DNA from: Caenorhabditis elegans
Lineage: Eukaryota > Nematoda > Chromadorea > Rhabditida > Rhabditidae
Direction of reading: 5' to 3'
Length of the DNA: 64,000 nt
Assembly (NCBI RefSeq): GCF_000002985.6
Contig: NC_003283.11
Coordinates: 9,486,001 to 9,550,000 of the forward strand
Shown here in pieces: positions 45,501 through 55,944 of this stretch. The notes under the pieces were generated by a model, which did not search any database, was not told where the DNA came from, and saw only the letters and a list, made by a program, of their open reading frames with translations. A program made the position numbers and the translations under genes. Each line of letters opens with the position of its first letter. Position 1 is the stretch's first letter.

Positions 45501-45830
45501 AGTTTTGTGCTGCTCGCTTCTTGGTAGAAAATTTTAATTCGAAATGACTAGATAGTGATTGATAATCGTGATAGTGTGAGTAAGGTTGTTTTTGACCATT
45601 AACAGCAAAAATAGAACACGTTAAAAATATAATTTTTAATTTTTCAAACAAATCTTATATTGTTTGAATGAAAATATAAATTTACGTGTAATTTTAAATA
45701 GAGTAGTTGAACTTTTCACGTTTCCGAGATCACGTAGTTTTTTGCCACGTTTCTTATCTGATTGTAGATTGTTAGAAACGAAAATATTTATTTCACAATC
45801 ATCATCATAAATAACGTTGAAAATCAATCA
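45501..45830. promoter_or_regulatory. Shared divergent promoter (TTBK-like / pfk-1.2)
   Basis: Only 330 bp separate the two start codons. The interval contains a GATA-type word (TTATCT, reverse complement AGATAA, at about 45753) and CACGTAG/CCACGTTT words. No TATA box is evident. Both genes belong to groups with testis or sperm expression in C. elegans (pfk-1.2 as a sperm glycolytic isoform), so co-regulation is a reasonable inference. Confidence 0.4.
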
Positions 45831-48426
45831 ATGGAGCAGAAGTTTAAAAAAGGAAAGGACCATGGAGTTGGAGTGCTGACTAGTGGCGGCGATTCACAAG
45901 GTAATTGGAGCACGATTTTTCATTTTTAAACCTGTGTTTCACAGGAATGAATGCAGCAGTACGATCAGTTGTCAGAGAAACGATTCGTCAAGGACATAGG
46001 TGCTACTTGATTCGTGAAGGATATAATGGACTGATTAATGGCAACATCGAACTTGCAAAATGGGCCCACGTCGCAAATGTGACACATCTTGGTGGAAGCA
46101 TGATTGGAACGTCTCGATGTGATGAATTTCGCACTACTGACGGACGCAAAAAGGCTGCAGCAATCATGTTCGATAAAAGAATCTTCCATCTTATTGTTAT
46201 CGGTGGAGATGGATCTTTGATGGGGGCACAGAAGCTGAAAGAAGAGTGGGGAAGATTTGGAGAGGAGCTGTTCGCCGAGGGCAAAATAACTGAAGAGGTT
46301 GCAAATGAAGGACGAGAACTTCATTTGGCTGGAATTGTTGGATCAATCGACAATGATTGTATTGAATCCGACAAATCAATTGGTTCAGATACAGCATTGC
46401 ATCGAATCTGTGAAGCCATTGATGGTCTTGTTATGACTGCACAGTCTCATCAGAGAGTTTTCGTTGTTGAAGTTATGGGAAGACATTGTGGATATCTAGC
46501 TTTGACTGCAGCGATTGCTGTTGAAGCGGATTACGTCTTTTATCCAGAAATCCCGCCTGATGAAAAATGGCCTGAACAGCTGTGCCATCAACTTGGATCA
46601 GTGAGAAAGGTGAGAAGAAAACTAGACATGATACATTTGAATTAACTTTTTGTAGATGGGTAAACGACAAAATGTGATCATTTTGGGAGAAGGTGTCACT
46701 AATAGCAAAGGTCAAAGGATTGATGTGAGGCAAGTGAAGGAAGAGATTGAGACACGTCTCCAGCTTGAAGTTCGCATTGCCACACTGGGACATTTGCAAA
46801 GAGGTGGAGCTCCATCGTTTCTCGACAGACTCATCGGATTGAGAATGGGATATGAGGCTGTACAGTTAGTGGCTGCATGTGAATTCATAAATAATTAATT
46901 TGGTTTAGGGAAGTTCTGAAAGGAAAAGAAGAGAAAGAGGGTGCAGTTGTTACGGGTCAGAAAACAATTGCCAAAGTGATGTGCCTTCGTGGACACAATA
47001 TCCAGAGAAACGAATTGTCACGTGTCATTCGTCAGACAGAAACTGCCAACGAGGAGATTATGCAAAGACATTCAGATTTGGCTTGTCGTCTCCGTGGATT
47101 TGGTTTTCTTGACAAACAGACTTACCTCAATGTAAGAATCACACATGGAATAATATAAAAATGTTAAATGTATATTCAGTTCGTTTCCATTCCACTATCC
47201 ACAACTATGCCAAGTCGTACCAAAACGTTTGCTGTTGTTCACATTGGATCACCATGTGCCGGAATGAATGCAGCAACATATTCATTCACTAGAATGGCTA
47301 ATCACTCTGGAATCCAAGTCATCGGAATCAAACACGGATGGGATGGTCTTAAAAATAAAGACGTCAAACTTCTCACATGGGCAAACGTGCAGGGTTGGGC
47401 ACAATTTGGAGGTAGCATGCTTGGAACAAAAAGACAGTTACCATCTGAAATGGATTTGATTGCTGAAGGACTCAATTCAAATAATGTTGATGGACTTGTG
47501 ATTATTGGCGGATTTATGGCATTTGAATCTGCATTGATTTTACAACAAAATCGAAGCGAATACACTTGCCTCAGCATTCCGATTGTTGTCATCCCAGCTA
47601 CAATTTCAAACAACTGTCCAGGAGTTAGTTACACTATAATAATATTGTTATAATTATATTTTTAGACTTGCATGTCTCTTGGAGTAGATACTGCCCTCAA
47701 TGAGATCTGTCGACAGGTGGACAATATCAGTCAGAATGCAATCGGGAGCAAGAACAAGTGAGTTTATATTTCAAACCTCCACGTGACTGATCTATTTTTC
47801 AGGGTGATGATAATTGAAACAATGGGATCACGCTCTGGATTTCTTGCCACTATGACAGCTCTTTCTACTGGATCCCAGTTTGCACTTATCAGACAAGTTG
47901 AAACAAATGAGAAAGATCTAGAAAAGTTGGCGATTGAAACTAAAGAGCGGCTGGATTCAGGGAACCTTGAGAAGTTCTTGTTGATTCGTTCAGAAGGTGC
48001 AAGTGACGAAATATATTCTCCGGATGTTAAGAAGATATTTGACAAAGTGATGAAGAATAAGTATGGAGTTCGTATTACTAACCTTGGATATAGTCAACTC
48101 GGTGGACATCCGTCCTGTTTCGATCGCCAAATGGGAATTCGAATGGGAGTTCGTGCGTTCGAAGGAATCGTGAACCCTGTAAAAATGGGAGATAGGGATT
48201 GCTGTGTCATTGGATTGAGAGGAAGCAGTCTGAGATATGTTCCTGTTCAAGGACTCGGCAAGAAAGTGTGCTTCGAGCATGGAGTTCCACATAACATGTG
48301 GTGGTTGGATTTGCATCCCCTTGTTGAAGCAATGACCAGTGAGTTTACACTTTTGTTTGACTTTTGAATTCCTCTCTAATCAGAAAACTTTCAGAAAAGC
48401 CACAAGAAGCCGTCTTGTCCAGTTAA
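45831..48426 (+). CDS. pfk-1.2: ATP-dependent 6-phosphofructokinase
   Basis: Eight exons (45831-45900, 45945-46609, 46656-46864, 46909-47131, 47180-47623, 47666-47757, 47803-48338, 48395-48426) encode 756 residues, the normal length of duplicated animal PFK. It phosphorylates fructose-6-phosphate to fructose-1,6-bisphosphate in glycolysis. The N-terminal catalytic half has LTSGGDSQGMNAAVR, VIGGDGSLMGA, GSIDNDC (catalytic Asp retained), VEVMGRHCGYLAL and TLGHLQRGGAPS. The C-terminal allosteric half has decayed catalytic motifs (GSPCAGMNAAT, VIPATISNNCPG), as expected. The segment after IDND reads CIESDKSIGSDTAL, where most animal PFKs have FCGTD-type residues. Next to a C50F4.3-like cathepsin it fits C. 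elegans pfk-1.2 (sperm form) rather than pfk-1.1. Symbol assigned from context and divergence. Confidence 0.85.
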
Positions 48427-48943
48427 AGCGTCAGTGCACCTTTCGTCCCTCGAAATATTTCCTATAAATATCAGTGATCTATTTTATCGTGTAAAAAGGA
48501 AATAAAGCTTTTAAAATACAGACTTGTGAACGCTCAATAAACGTTTATTTGTTTAAACATTAAATGATTCTCAAACAGTTTCTTGACGATAGAACTTTGG
48601 AATTCCCCAACAACATTTTTCTAGAAGTATAATGTTTTCTTTTTTAAATTTACATTTTTACATAATTTACAAAATTTACAATTTAAAATAAAAGTTGCCA
48701 ATTTGCCAAAATGTTCACAGAAAATTCCAATGCTTAGAAGCAAAGGAAAATGTTTTTCTGATCGTCGCTTTTTGCTGTTACAAGAGTATTCCGGCCCATG
48801 TTCAAATGTTCATTGTCGGTTCTTTTTGCACAGAAAATATAGTTTATAGCCGTTTTATTCGAACCTATAAACCTCCCCCTTTCCGCCTTTTTACCCCCGT
48901 ATTTCTTGCTTTACTTTGTTGTTTCAGTCCATCGGAAGAGACA
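48427..48943. other. Intergenic region
   Basis: 3' UTR of pfk-1.2 (AATAAA near 48500) and promoter of the cathepsin gene. GTTTCAG at 48921-48927, 16 bases before the ATG, is a likely trans-splice acceptor. Confidence 0.45.
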
Positions 48944-50358
48944 ATGGCGTCTCTTCTGGCGCTCTTTTTTATACAAATATTCATATTCACCGTCACTTCA
49001 TTTGATGTTGGAGCTAACTTTGAAGACTCATTTTTTGAAATCAACATTGATCGAAACAATCCAGAGAAGTTGTACAAGGAATTCGAGGATTTCATTGTAA
49101 AGTACAAAAGAAATTATAAAGACGAAATTGAAAAGAAGTTTCGTTTCCAGCAATTTGTGGCAACTCATAATAGAGTTGGAAAGTAGGGTTTCCAGATTAA
49201 ATAATTTATCTCATTTTTCAAAAGTTTAGAATGAACAAGGCTGCCAAAAAAGCTGGTCATGATACAAAATATGGAATCAACAAGTTCAGTGACTTGAGCA
49301 AAAAAGAAATCCACGTAAGAATTGCATACCCGAAAAGGTTCATGATTTGAAGAAACTATTGTTTTTTATTCAGGGCATGTACTCTAAATTTGGGCCTCCC
49401 AAAAACAACACTAACGTTCCGAAGTTCAATTTGAAAAACCTGCGTGTCAAGCGACAAATGGAAGGTCTTCCAAAAACATTTGATTTGAGGAATAAGAAAG
49501 TTGGTGGACACTACATAATTGGACCGATTAAAACACAGGGTAAGATACAAACTTTGAGGCTAGATCTTAAGAGTTTCCAGTAACGGTATCGTTTATAAGA
49601 AATCACCAAAGAATCAGACTAAAAATTCCGATTCATTTATTAATTCTAAATACATTTGTTTTGTAATGTTCAGATTCGTGTGCTTGTTGTTGGGGATTTG
49701 CAGCAACCGCAGTAGCTGAAGCTGCTCTGACAGTGCACTTAAAGAAAGCAATGGTGAATTGAATGAATCTTAGAGATAATTTTGTCACAAGAGTGAATTT
49801 CAGAACCTTTCCGAACAAGAGGTATGTGACTGTGCACCCAAACATGGTCCAGGATGCAATGGAGGCGATCCAGTTGATGGTCTTGAATATATTAAAGAAA
49901 TGGGATTAACAGGCGGAAAGGAATATCCTTTTAATGTTAATCGATCAACACAACTTGGTCGTTGCGAATCAGAGAAATATGATCGAGAACTGAACCCTTT
50001 GGAATTAGATTATTATGCAATTGATCCGTTCAATGCTGAATATCAGATGACTCATCATCTATACCTTCTGAATTTACCAATTTCTGTGGCATTTCGTACT
50101 GGAGCAAGTCTGTCTTCCTATCTGAGTGGAATTCTAGAGCTTGCTGATTGTGATGATGAAAAGGGTGGACATTGGCATTCGGGTGCAATTGTTGGTTATG
50201 GTACAACAAAGAATTCGGCGGGACGAACTGTTGACTACTGGATATTCAGAAACTCTTGGTGGACTGATTGGGGAGATGATGGTTACGCAAGAATTGTACG
50301 AGGAGAGGATTGGTGTAGCATTGAGTCACATGGATATGGTGCAAGAATCCCTGAATAA
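48944..50358 (+). CDS. Papain-family (C1A) cathepsin-like cysteine protease
   Basis: Five exons (48944-49182, 49230-49314, 49374-49539, 49674-49753, 49804-50358) encode 374 residues. A signal peptide (MASLLALFFIQIFIFTVTSF) leads to an I29 inhibitory prodomain (about 40-120; FEDFIVKYKRNYKDE, YGINKFSDLSKKEI) and then a basic junction (RVKRQ). The mature C1A protease retains the catalytic set: the oxyanion Gln and catalytic Cys in KTQDSCACCWGFA, His in HWHSGAIVGYG, and Asn in FRNSWWTDWGDDGY. CNGGDPVDGLEYI is the usual disulphide region. Expected to be a lysosomal or secreted endopeptidase. The order pfk-1.2 then cathepsin matches my recollection of C. elegans C50F4.2-C50F4.3 (tag-329). Confidence 0.9.
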
Positions 50359-50824
50359 ATTCCAGATATTCGATATGAGACGGTTAATGAATCTTTCATG
50401 TTTAGCAGTTCTATTTATTGCCAACTTCAAAAAATATTTGAAATTTAGTATATTATCCAGACGCGAAATTTAGATACAAAAATACCGTACCCGGTCTCGA
50501 CAGAGTAATTTTTTGTTAAATGCAATAAATTGTGCGACTTTATAAAGAGAAGTGTATGTGTTTCATCAATTTATTTCAATACATACCTTTTTTTAATCGA
50601 AAACTATGAACAATTGATGAAAATTCCGCAGCAACGAAACTTTGAAAGTACAGTACTCTTTAAAGGCGCGCGCTCTCAAACTTCAAAATAGGCAGTTGGT
50701 GGCCGAATCACCCAAACGTGGCCTAGCAATACCCAAGTGTGTAGTCCTCTCCGACAATGTATTTTCTTTTGTTGTTATTATTTTTTCCCATATAAATATT
50801 TTAACCCTCGTCTTTTTAGCAGAA
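50359..50824. other. Intergenic region
   Basis: 3' UTR of the protease gene (AATAAA near 50525) and short promoter of the COMM-domain gene. No other gene seen. Confidence 0.45.
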
Positions 50825-51556
50825 ATGGAACCTGTTTTAAATGTATGGGACTCGTCGCATTCAATTTTAAAATCGAAAATCACAAATCGAGTAAGTTATC
50901 CTAGGATATATCCTATCGAATTCAGTGAATTTTAAAACTGAGATTTATTTATTTTCTAATTTAAGGCGTCGATCAGGATATTAGAGCGATATCCAGTGAA
51001 AGAAAAAAATGAAGTAGAAACACTATTTGATCAAGAAGAGATGGCTGGAGGTGATTCAGAAGCCCTTTTCAAATTGGTAATTGCAGCATGTTCATTTTTA
51101 ATACAATTAATTCAAATTTTCCAGTGTCATCAACTCTTGAATGTTTGGAAGTATGCCATTTACTTCCAGCCGAAATCTGAAGTTTTTATTGATACATTAC
51201 AAGAGGTATAATGAATTTCTAATTAACAATTCAAGAAAATTAATATTCAGAACGGTTATCCTGATGCTGTTGTCAAAGGAATTCTGGAAGCCTATACTTC
51301 TGAAACCTTTTCCCAATTATTCGAATCACTTGCTTCATGCTCTCATTCCGGAATTCCACGTGTTCTGTCAACAGACTGGACTTCACGAACAGTTGTACGT
51401 CGAAACAATATTCCATCATCCGATCGTGAAGCTGTCCTGACCTTTTCGACTGATCAAGGAGTGAAACAAGTACAACTATGTGCCAAAGACCTAGAAAAAT
51501 TGTACTGGACTGTAAATAAAGTGCAATCATCATTAGATGGATTACTTGAAAGATAA
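50825..51556 (+). CDS. COMM-domain (COMMD) protein
   Basis: Four exons (50825-50890, 50966-51076, 51125-51205, 51251-51556) encode 187 residues, a normal COMMD length. The N-terminal ~110 residues are helical (NEVETLFDQEEMAGG, GILEAYTSETFSQLFESL). The C-terminal ~70 residues fit the COMM domain: a central basic and Trp-containing stretch (TDWTSRTVVRRNN), AVLTFSTDQGVKQVQLCAKD and the final helix LEKLYWTVNKVQSSLDGLLE. COMMD proteins form the Commander complex with CCDC22/CCDC93 and take part in endosomal recycling and copper/NF-kB regulation in animals. Which COMMD paralogue this is cannot be told from the sequence. Confidence 0.75.
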
Positions 51557-51594
51557 GAAACGATAAATGATTATTTTATTTTGAACTATATATG

Positions 51595-52022
51595 CTTGAA
51601 ATCAGGGGTGTGCGGCAAATCTCAAAAATTGCCGAGCTCGGCAAATTCGGCAATCTCTTTTTTCAATATTTGCCAAGCACGGCAAATTCGGCAAATTTGC
51701 CGTGCTTAACAAACTCGGAAAATTTTGATAATTTTTGATGTTTTTTGGAACACCAAAACTACCGAATTCTTAACACACATCTGGTTTCTGAATTAGTCCC
51801 GTGTAGTATGTCTGCTTAAGCATAAAACTAACTCAATTTTGTGTCATTTTACTAAATTTTTGGCGAAAAATCAATCAAAATTGTACTGTAAAATTTTTGA
51901 CGTGTGCGGCAAATTTCGAAATTTGCCGAGCTCGGCAAATTCGACAAATCTACTTTTTTGAAATTTGCCGAGCTCGGCAAACGGCAAATTCGGCAAATTT
52001 GCCGCACACCCCTGCTTGAAAT
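51595..52022. mobile_element. hAT-type MITE with 8-bp target-site duplication
   Basis: The element proper is 51603-52014 (412 bp). It begins CAGGGGTGTGCGGCAAAT and ends with the reverse complement ATTTGCCGCACACCCCTG. It is flanked on both sides by the identical 8-bp CTTGAAAT (51595-51602 and 52015-52022). A CAGGGGTG terminus with an 8-bp duplication is the signature of hAT transposons. The interior is non-coding and built of GCCGAGCTCGGCAAA and CGGCAAATT words in both orientations. It sits downstream of the COMM-domain gene. Confidence 0.92.
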
Positions 52023-52159
52023 CCTAATGTGTATTTTAAATAATATAAATGTGTAAATATGAAAGTAATGAAATTAAATCAACAACCCGCTAATATGAAG
52101 TTCCATGGGAGGGCTCTAAATAACAGAAAAAAAACAACAACAAAAACAGGATAACTAAA

Positions 52160-53744
52160 CTATGAATTTCTCAGGAATTTATCAAATGCTACTGGATATG
52201 TTTTAGCCGCAAGCATCGCAAAACCAGCATCAGAAGGATGTAAAAAATGTTCAAGGCTAACAAGATCACAGCTTTCTTTTGAAGATCCTTCTGGATCGGT
52301 AACTTCAGAAATATCAATTTTCGATTCTTTTTTTTCGGCCAACTGATAATTTGCTCGTCCGAGGCGTTTAAGGAAGTCATGTCTTGACTTTATGACGCTT
52401 AATGAGCATCGAAGAATGAATGGATGCTCCAGAATAGTTTCATTGTTGATTTTCATGACGTCGCGAACGTATTTGTAGGTCTTCGATACCAATTTAGAAT
52501 CTGAAAGTTTTCAATTTTATACTAATTAGTCACTTATTATAAAAAAATGAAATCTCACCCATCATAAAAATTCTTGGATCCTCCATGACTAACATTTTTA
52601 GTTGATTTGTAGTGAAGTTGAGTTCTTTGTTAAACATCTTAACAAGTCGTTCAATTGGTCCAGTTCCAAACATTATAATTCGAGGTTCCTTGACGATAAT
52701 TTCTCTAGTCGCTTTTGCTGATAACTTGAACTGTTGCTGTAACCATCCCAATCGTGAATCAATCAACTGAACATTGCAATTCAACCAATATCTATATTCA
52801 TCAACGATCTTTAGTCTTTCAGACTTTGTGAATTTCTTAAGCTCTAAATAATTGAGCCTTGTTTGCATATCATTCACATCTTGAATTAAAAAGAACGGAT
52901 TTCTTGTTAAATATGGACCAATCGCTTCATTTTCAAACCCTATTTCGTTTTGCATCAATTCAATTTTCTGTCGAACGTCTTCTATTTGCAACCGTAGTAG
53001 ATGCTTTCCAACAGTTGTCGTGTTTTCAATTTCAGCAAGGTCTACACCAATATCAACTAAAAATCGAAGAAGCGGCGAGTGATTTACAAATGGAACAATG
53101 GAATGCGAATGAACTGGAGGAAGTTCTGAGGGATCAAATGGGTGAGGATTCGATGGAGACGCTGGTTCAGTGAGGTCAGTATGATCAAGCTCTCCTTCTG
53201 TGTATTCAATTTTCCGGTATGTTGCTTTTCCTGAAATTTTTTTATATAGTTAAATTTTCAAATCTTTTAGACCAACTGGTGCTCCGATAAAATAAAATAA
53301 TTCAACTAATAATGGTGTTTCGGCATTTTTTGAACGAATTTTTCAGAGTATCTGGAAATATAATCAAAATTATGAAACCCTACCAGTTTCAGATTTTAAT
53401 CTTCGCGCCTCTGCAATAATAGCCGATGAAATTGTTGCTACTTCTCGTGTGTTCTCAATTTGACATTTGTCATCAAAATTTTGAATTATCTCTAAATTAG
53501 TTTGACTTTCTTCATCAGTGAGAGAACTTTGAAGACTCTTCTCCGAAACAGTTTTTACTTGCGTTGCAGGTTTGAAGGAAAGATCTGGAGGCTTCTTTGG
53601 TGTAATCTTAAATTAGAAATTAGAATAAAAATACGTTACATTAGATATTACCATAGTCATGCCTCTCGTTTGTTGCCGAAATCCAATAATTGCTGTAGTA
53701 CCCATAAAACGAACAATCGATGCTGGTACTGTCATTGTCTGCAT
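52160..53744 (-). CDS. mTERF-domain mitochondrial protein
   Basis: Four exons (53744-53652, 53606-53384, 53230-52559, 52500-52160) encode 442 residues. The N-terminus is basic and Ser/Thr-rich (MQTMTVPASIVRFMG), a plausible mitochondrial presequence. From about residue 160 the protein consists of repeated mTERF motifs: a short helix, then a Pro and a hydrophobic pattern such as YLTRNPFFLIQDV, IIVKEPRIIMFGTG, LVMEDPRIFMM and ILEHPFILRCSL. mTERF proteins act on mitochondrial transcription termination or ribosome assembly. It is the third gene of a likely operon behind mdf-1 and the Nudix gene (220 bp from the upstream stop). TGCAG occurs just inside the first codons, so trans-splicing there would move the start to the second ATG (MTVPAS). 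Confidence 0.85.
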
Positions 53745-53964
53745 TTAAAAATGTTTAAAATGTCCTGTCCAAGGATATCTCTGACACTCAAAAAAGGTAG
53801 ATAGTGGTTTCTACACACGAAGTCTCTAGAAATCTCACATTCTGCATGATAAAATAATTTATTATTCATTAAACAGGATGCGTATAAGACACCGGTCTAG
53901 ATAGGTCTATGTACAATTCGATGGGAAATGTTTTTAAATATAGAAAAGCAGGAATGTATTCGAT

Positions 53965-55606
53965 TTACAGCGTGTCTCTCTCGAGAAGCTGATCAAGAGC
54001 AAATCCAATGGCATAGTAAGTAGTTGGTGGTCCTATATTGTGTTGTCGGTACAGAGACGGCAAATCCGCAAAAGAAACACGAAGTTCTTCAATGTCTTCA
54101 TCTTCTTCCTTCTCACAAAGTCGTGCTTTACTAACATCCACGGCAAAAATAGATTGGGTGTCTCCAGATTGACCGATTCCCGGAATACACTTTGCTTGGA
54201 GTTTAAACGAATCTTCTGGAAGATCGTAGCCAAGTTGCTTCACTGAGATTCGAGCGAATTTTCGAGGATCGTCGAAATCCGGAACACGGTTAACAACGAG
54301 TTCAAGCTGGAAAATTACATATAATATTGTGGGAAATACAGCATTCTAGACTTACAGTGTATGCAATTTTAGGATCGGAATTCGAGAAATCAATCTCATC
54401 CAGAGGCTTTCCAATGTTTTCTTTCAAAAAACGATTTTTTCCAACAAACACCGCTGTAAACTTACATTTCATTAAAGTTCGATTTAAAAATTACTTACGT
54501 GCACGGAGTTTCTGCAAGAAAATCAATTCTTTCTTCACCATATCTACAAGAATACATGTAGCTGTGTTTGGACATAAGGCTAAATCCCAGTTGCGGGTTA
54601 TTCCATTCTACAAGAGATTCTCATTTATACATATAATTTAAGAACTTTACTTCAACTCACAATTGTGAAAATCATTCTCTTTGGATTATAACCATACTTC
54701 TTTTTGTCAAAATCAGTGTTGAATTTTACGTTCGAAATGGTTTTTACATTGTGCGGCTGCCATTGATATCCAGTTGGTGGAGTTGCGATGAGCCCTTTCT
54801 GTAAAAATTTTAAATGATTGTCGTAAACACACGTTTTTTAAGAAGGGTTTTTCCAGTCTTCAAAAGTTAAATAAAAATATGCTTTTATTCACCTTTTTTG
54901 GATCCAAAACCAAAAACCACCATTGAAAAGCAAAAAGAACGCCTGGAGGTCCTTTCACTTCTGCATGTGTTCCAATAGCAGGGCGTGCAATTTCACGTGC
55001 AACGTTGACAGGGTAATAAACTTTAGTAATTACTTCTCCCTCATGAACATTTCCACCTCCTTCGCTGATTTTCATGGATTCGTCGATTTCCGCGTAATAT
55101 AAATGTTGAGCACTTCCAGATTGATGAGCACCCACAACAAATGTTATTACATGAATTAGATCATCAGGATCCACACGATATCCACATTCTTCAGCAACTT
55201 CTTCTGATGCAATTTCTCTAGGAGATAATCCTTCCTTGTCAATTAGTCCAGCACAAAGTTCAATGGTGTAGCCAGTTTCAGAATCATAGCTGCTCCAGTC
55301 AATTTTATCAAATTCTTTACCGTGATTCTCCGGCGAATTTGAAATTGATGCGGTGAAGATTGCTAAAAAACAACTTAACGCTCACATTTCAATAGAATAA
55401 AATTGGAAACCTGGTCGAAATTGACGAACTAGAAGAAATTGCTCTAAATCTCTATGAAATAGAAGAATGGATACACTGCTCATTTTTTGATTGAATTCAC
55501 TAACACGTGAATTTCCATCCAATGTGTAAGACATCTCCATTCCTTTCTGATATTTTGATACAAAATCAGTCACAAAAGAGACATCACTAATTTTTGACGC
55601 TGTCAT
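53965..55606 (-). CDS. Tandem NUDT14-like Nudix hydrolase
   Basis: Six exons (55606-55411, 55362-54893, 54798-54661, 54607-54499, 54453-54356, 54306-53965) encode 450 residues, twice the length of human NUDT14 (UDP-sugar diphosphatase). The first half (1-220) is a complete Nudix domain: FLLVRQFRPA, YTIELCAGLIDKEGLSPREI, then SEEVAEECGY, the G..RE..EE.G Nudix box that binds Mg2+. The second half (about 240-450) repeats the same fold order (LIFLQKLRARPVF, IDFSNSDPKIAYTLELVVNR, IPGIGQSGDTQSIFAV). Its box region reads DFDDPRKFARISVKQLGY, with the metal-binding Glu residues gone. So the enzyme has one active and one degenerate copy. The likely substrate is a UDP- or ADP-sugar. A TTTTCAG site abuts the ATG, fitting trans-splicing in an operon. 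Confidence 0.85.
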
Positions 55607-55944
55607 CTGAAAATATATTTTCTTATATCATTTAATTGCGGTATCATTCAAACTCGTTTTAGAAAAATACAGGATGTTCAAAAACCAATTTTCCTATTTT
55701 CATAATGGTATTTCTCCTATATACGAGCAGATAAACTTTAGATTGTACGAAACAATATACCATAGTAAACATTGAATTGGAAAGAAAATATAACGTTCAT
55801 TGTGTGATTAATTTTGATCACTACACGTTTTAGATTAAAAAATAAATAAATAAAATGGAATGAAACATCAAATATTCAGGTAACAGTGTATTTAACAGCT
55901 TCTCCTTTGAAGAAAAATAATTGAGATCTAGATAGCTCAATGAT

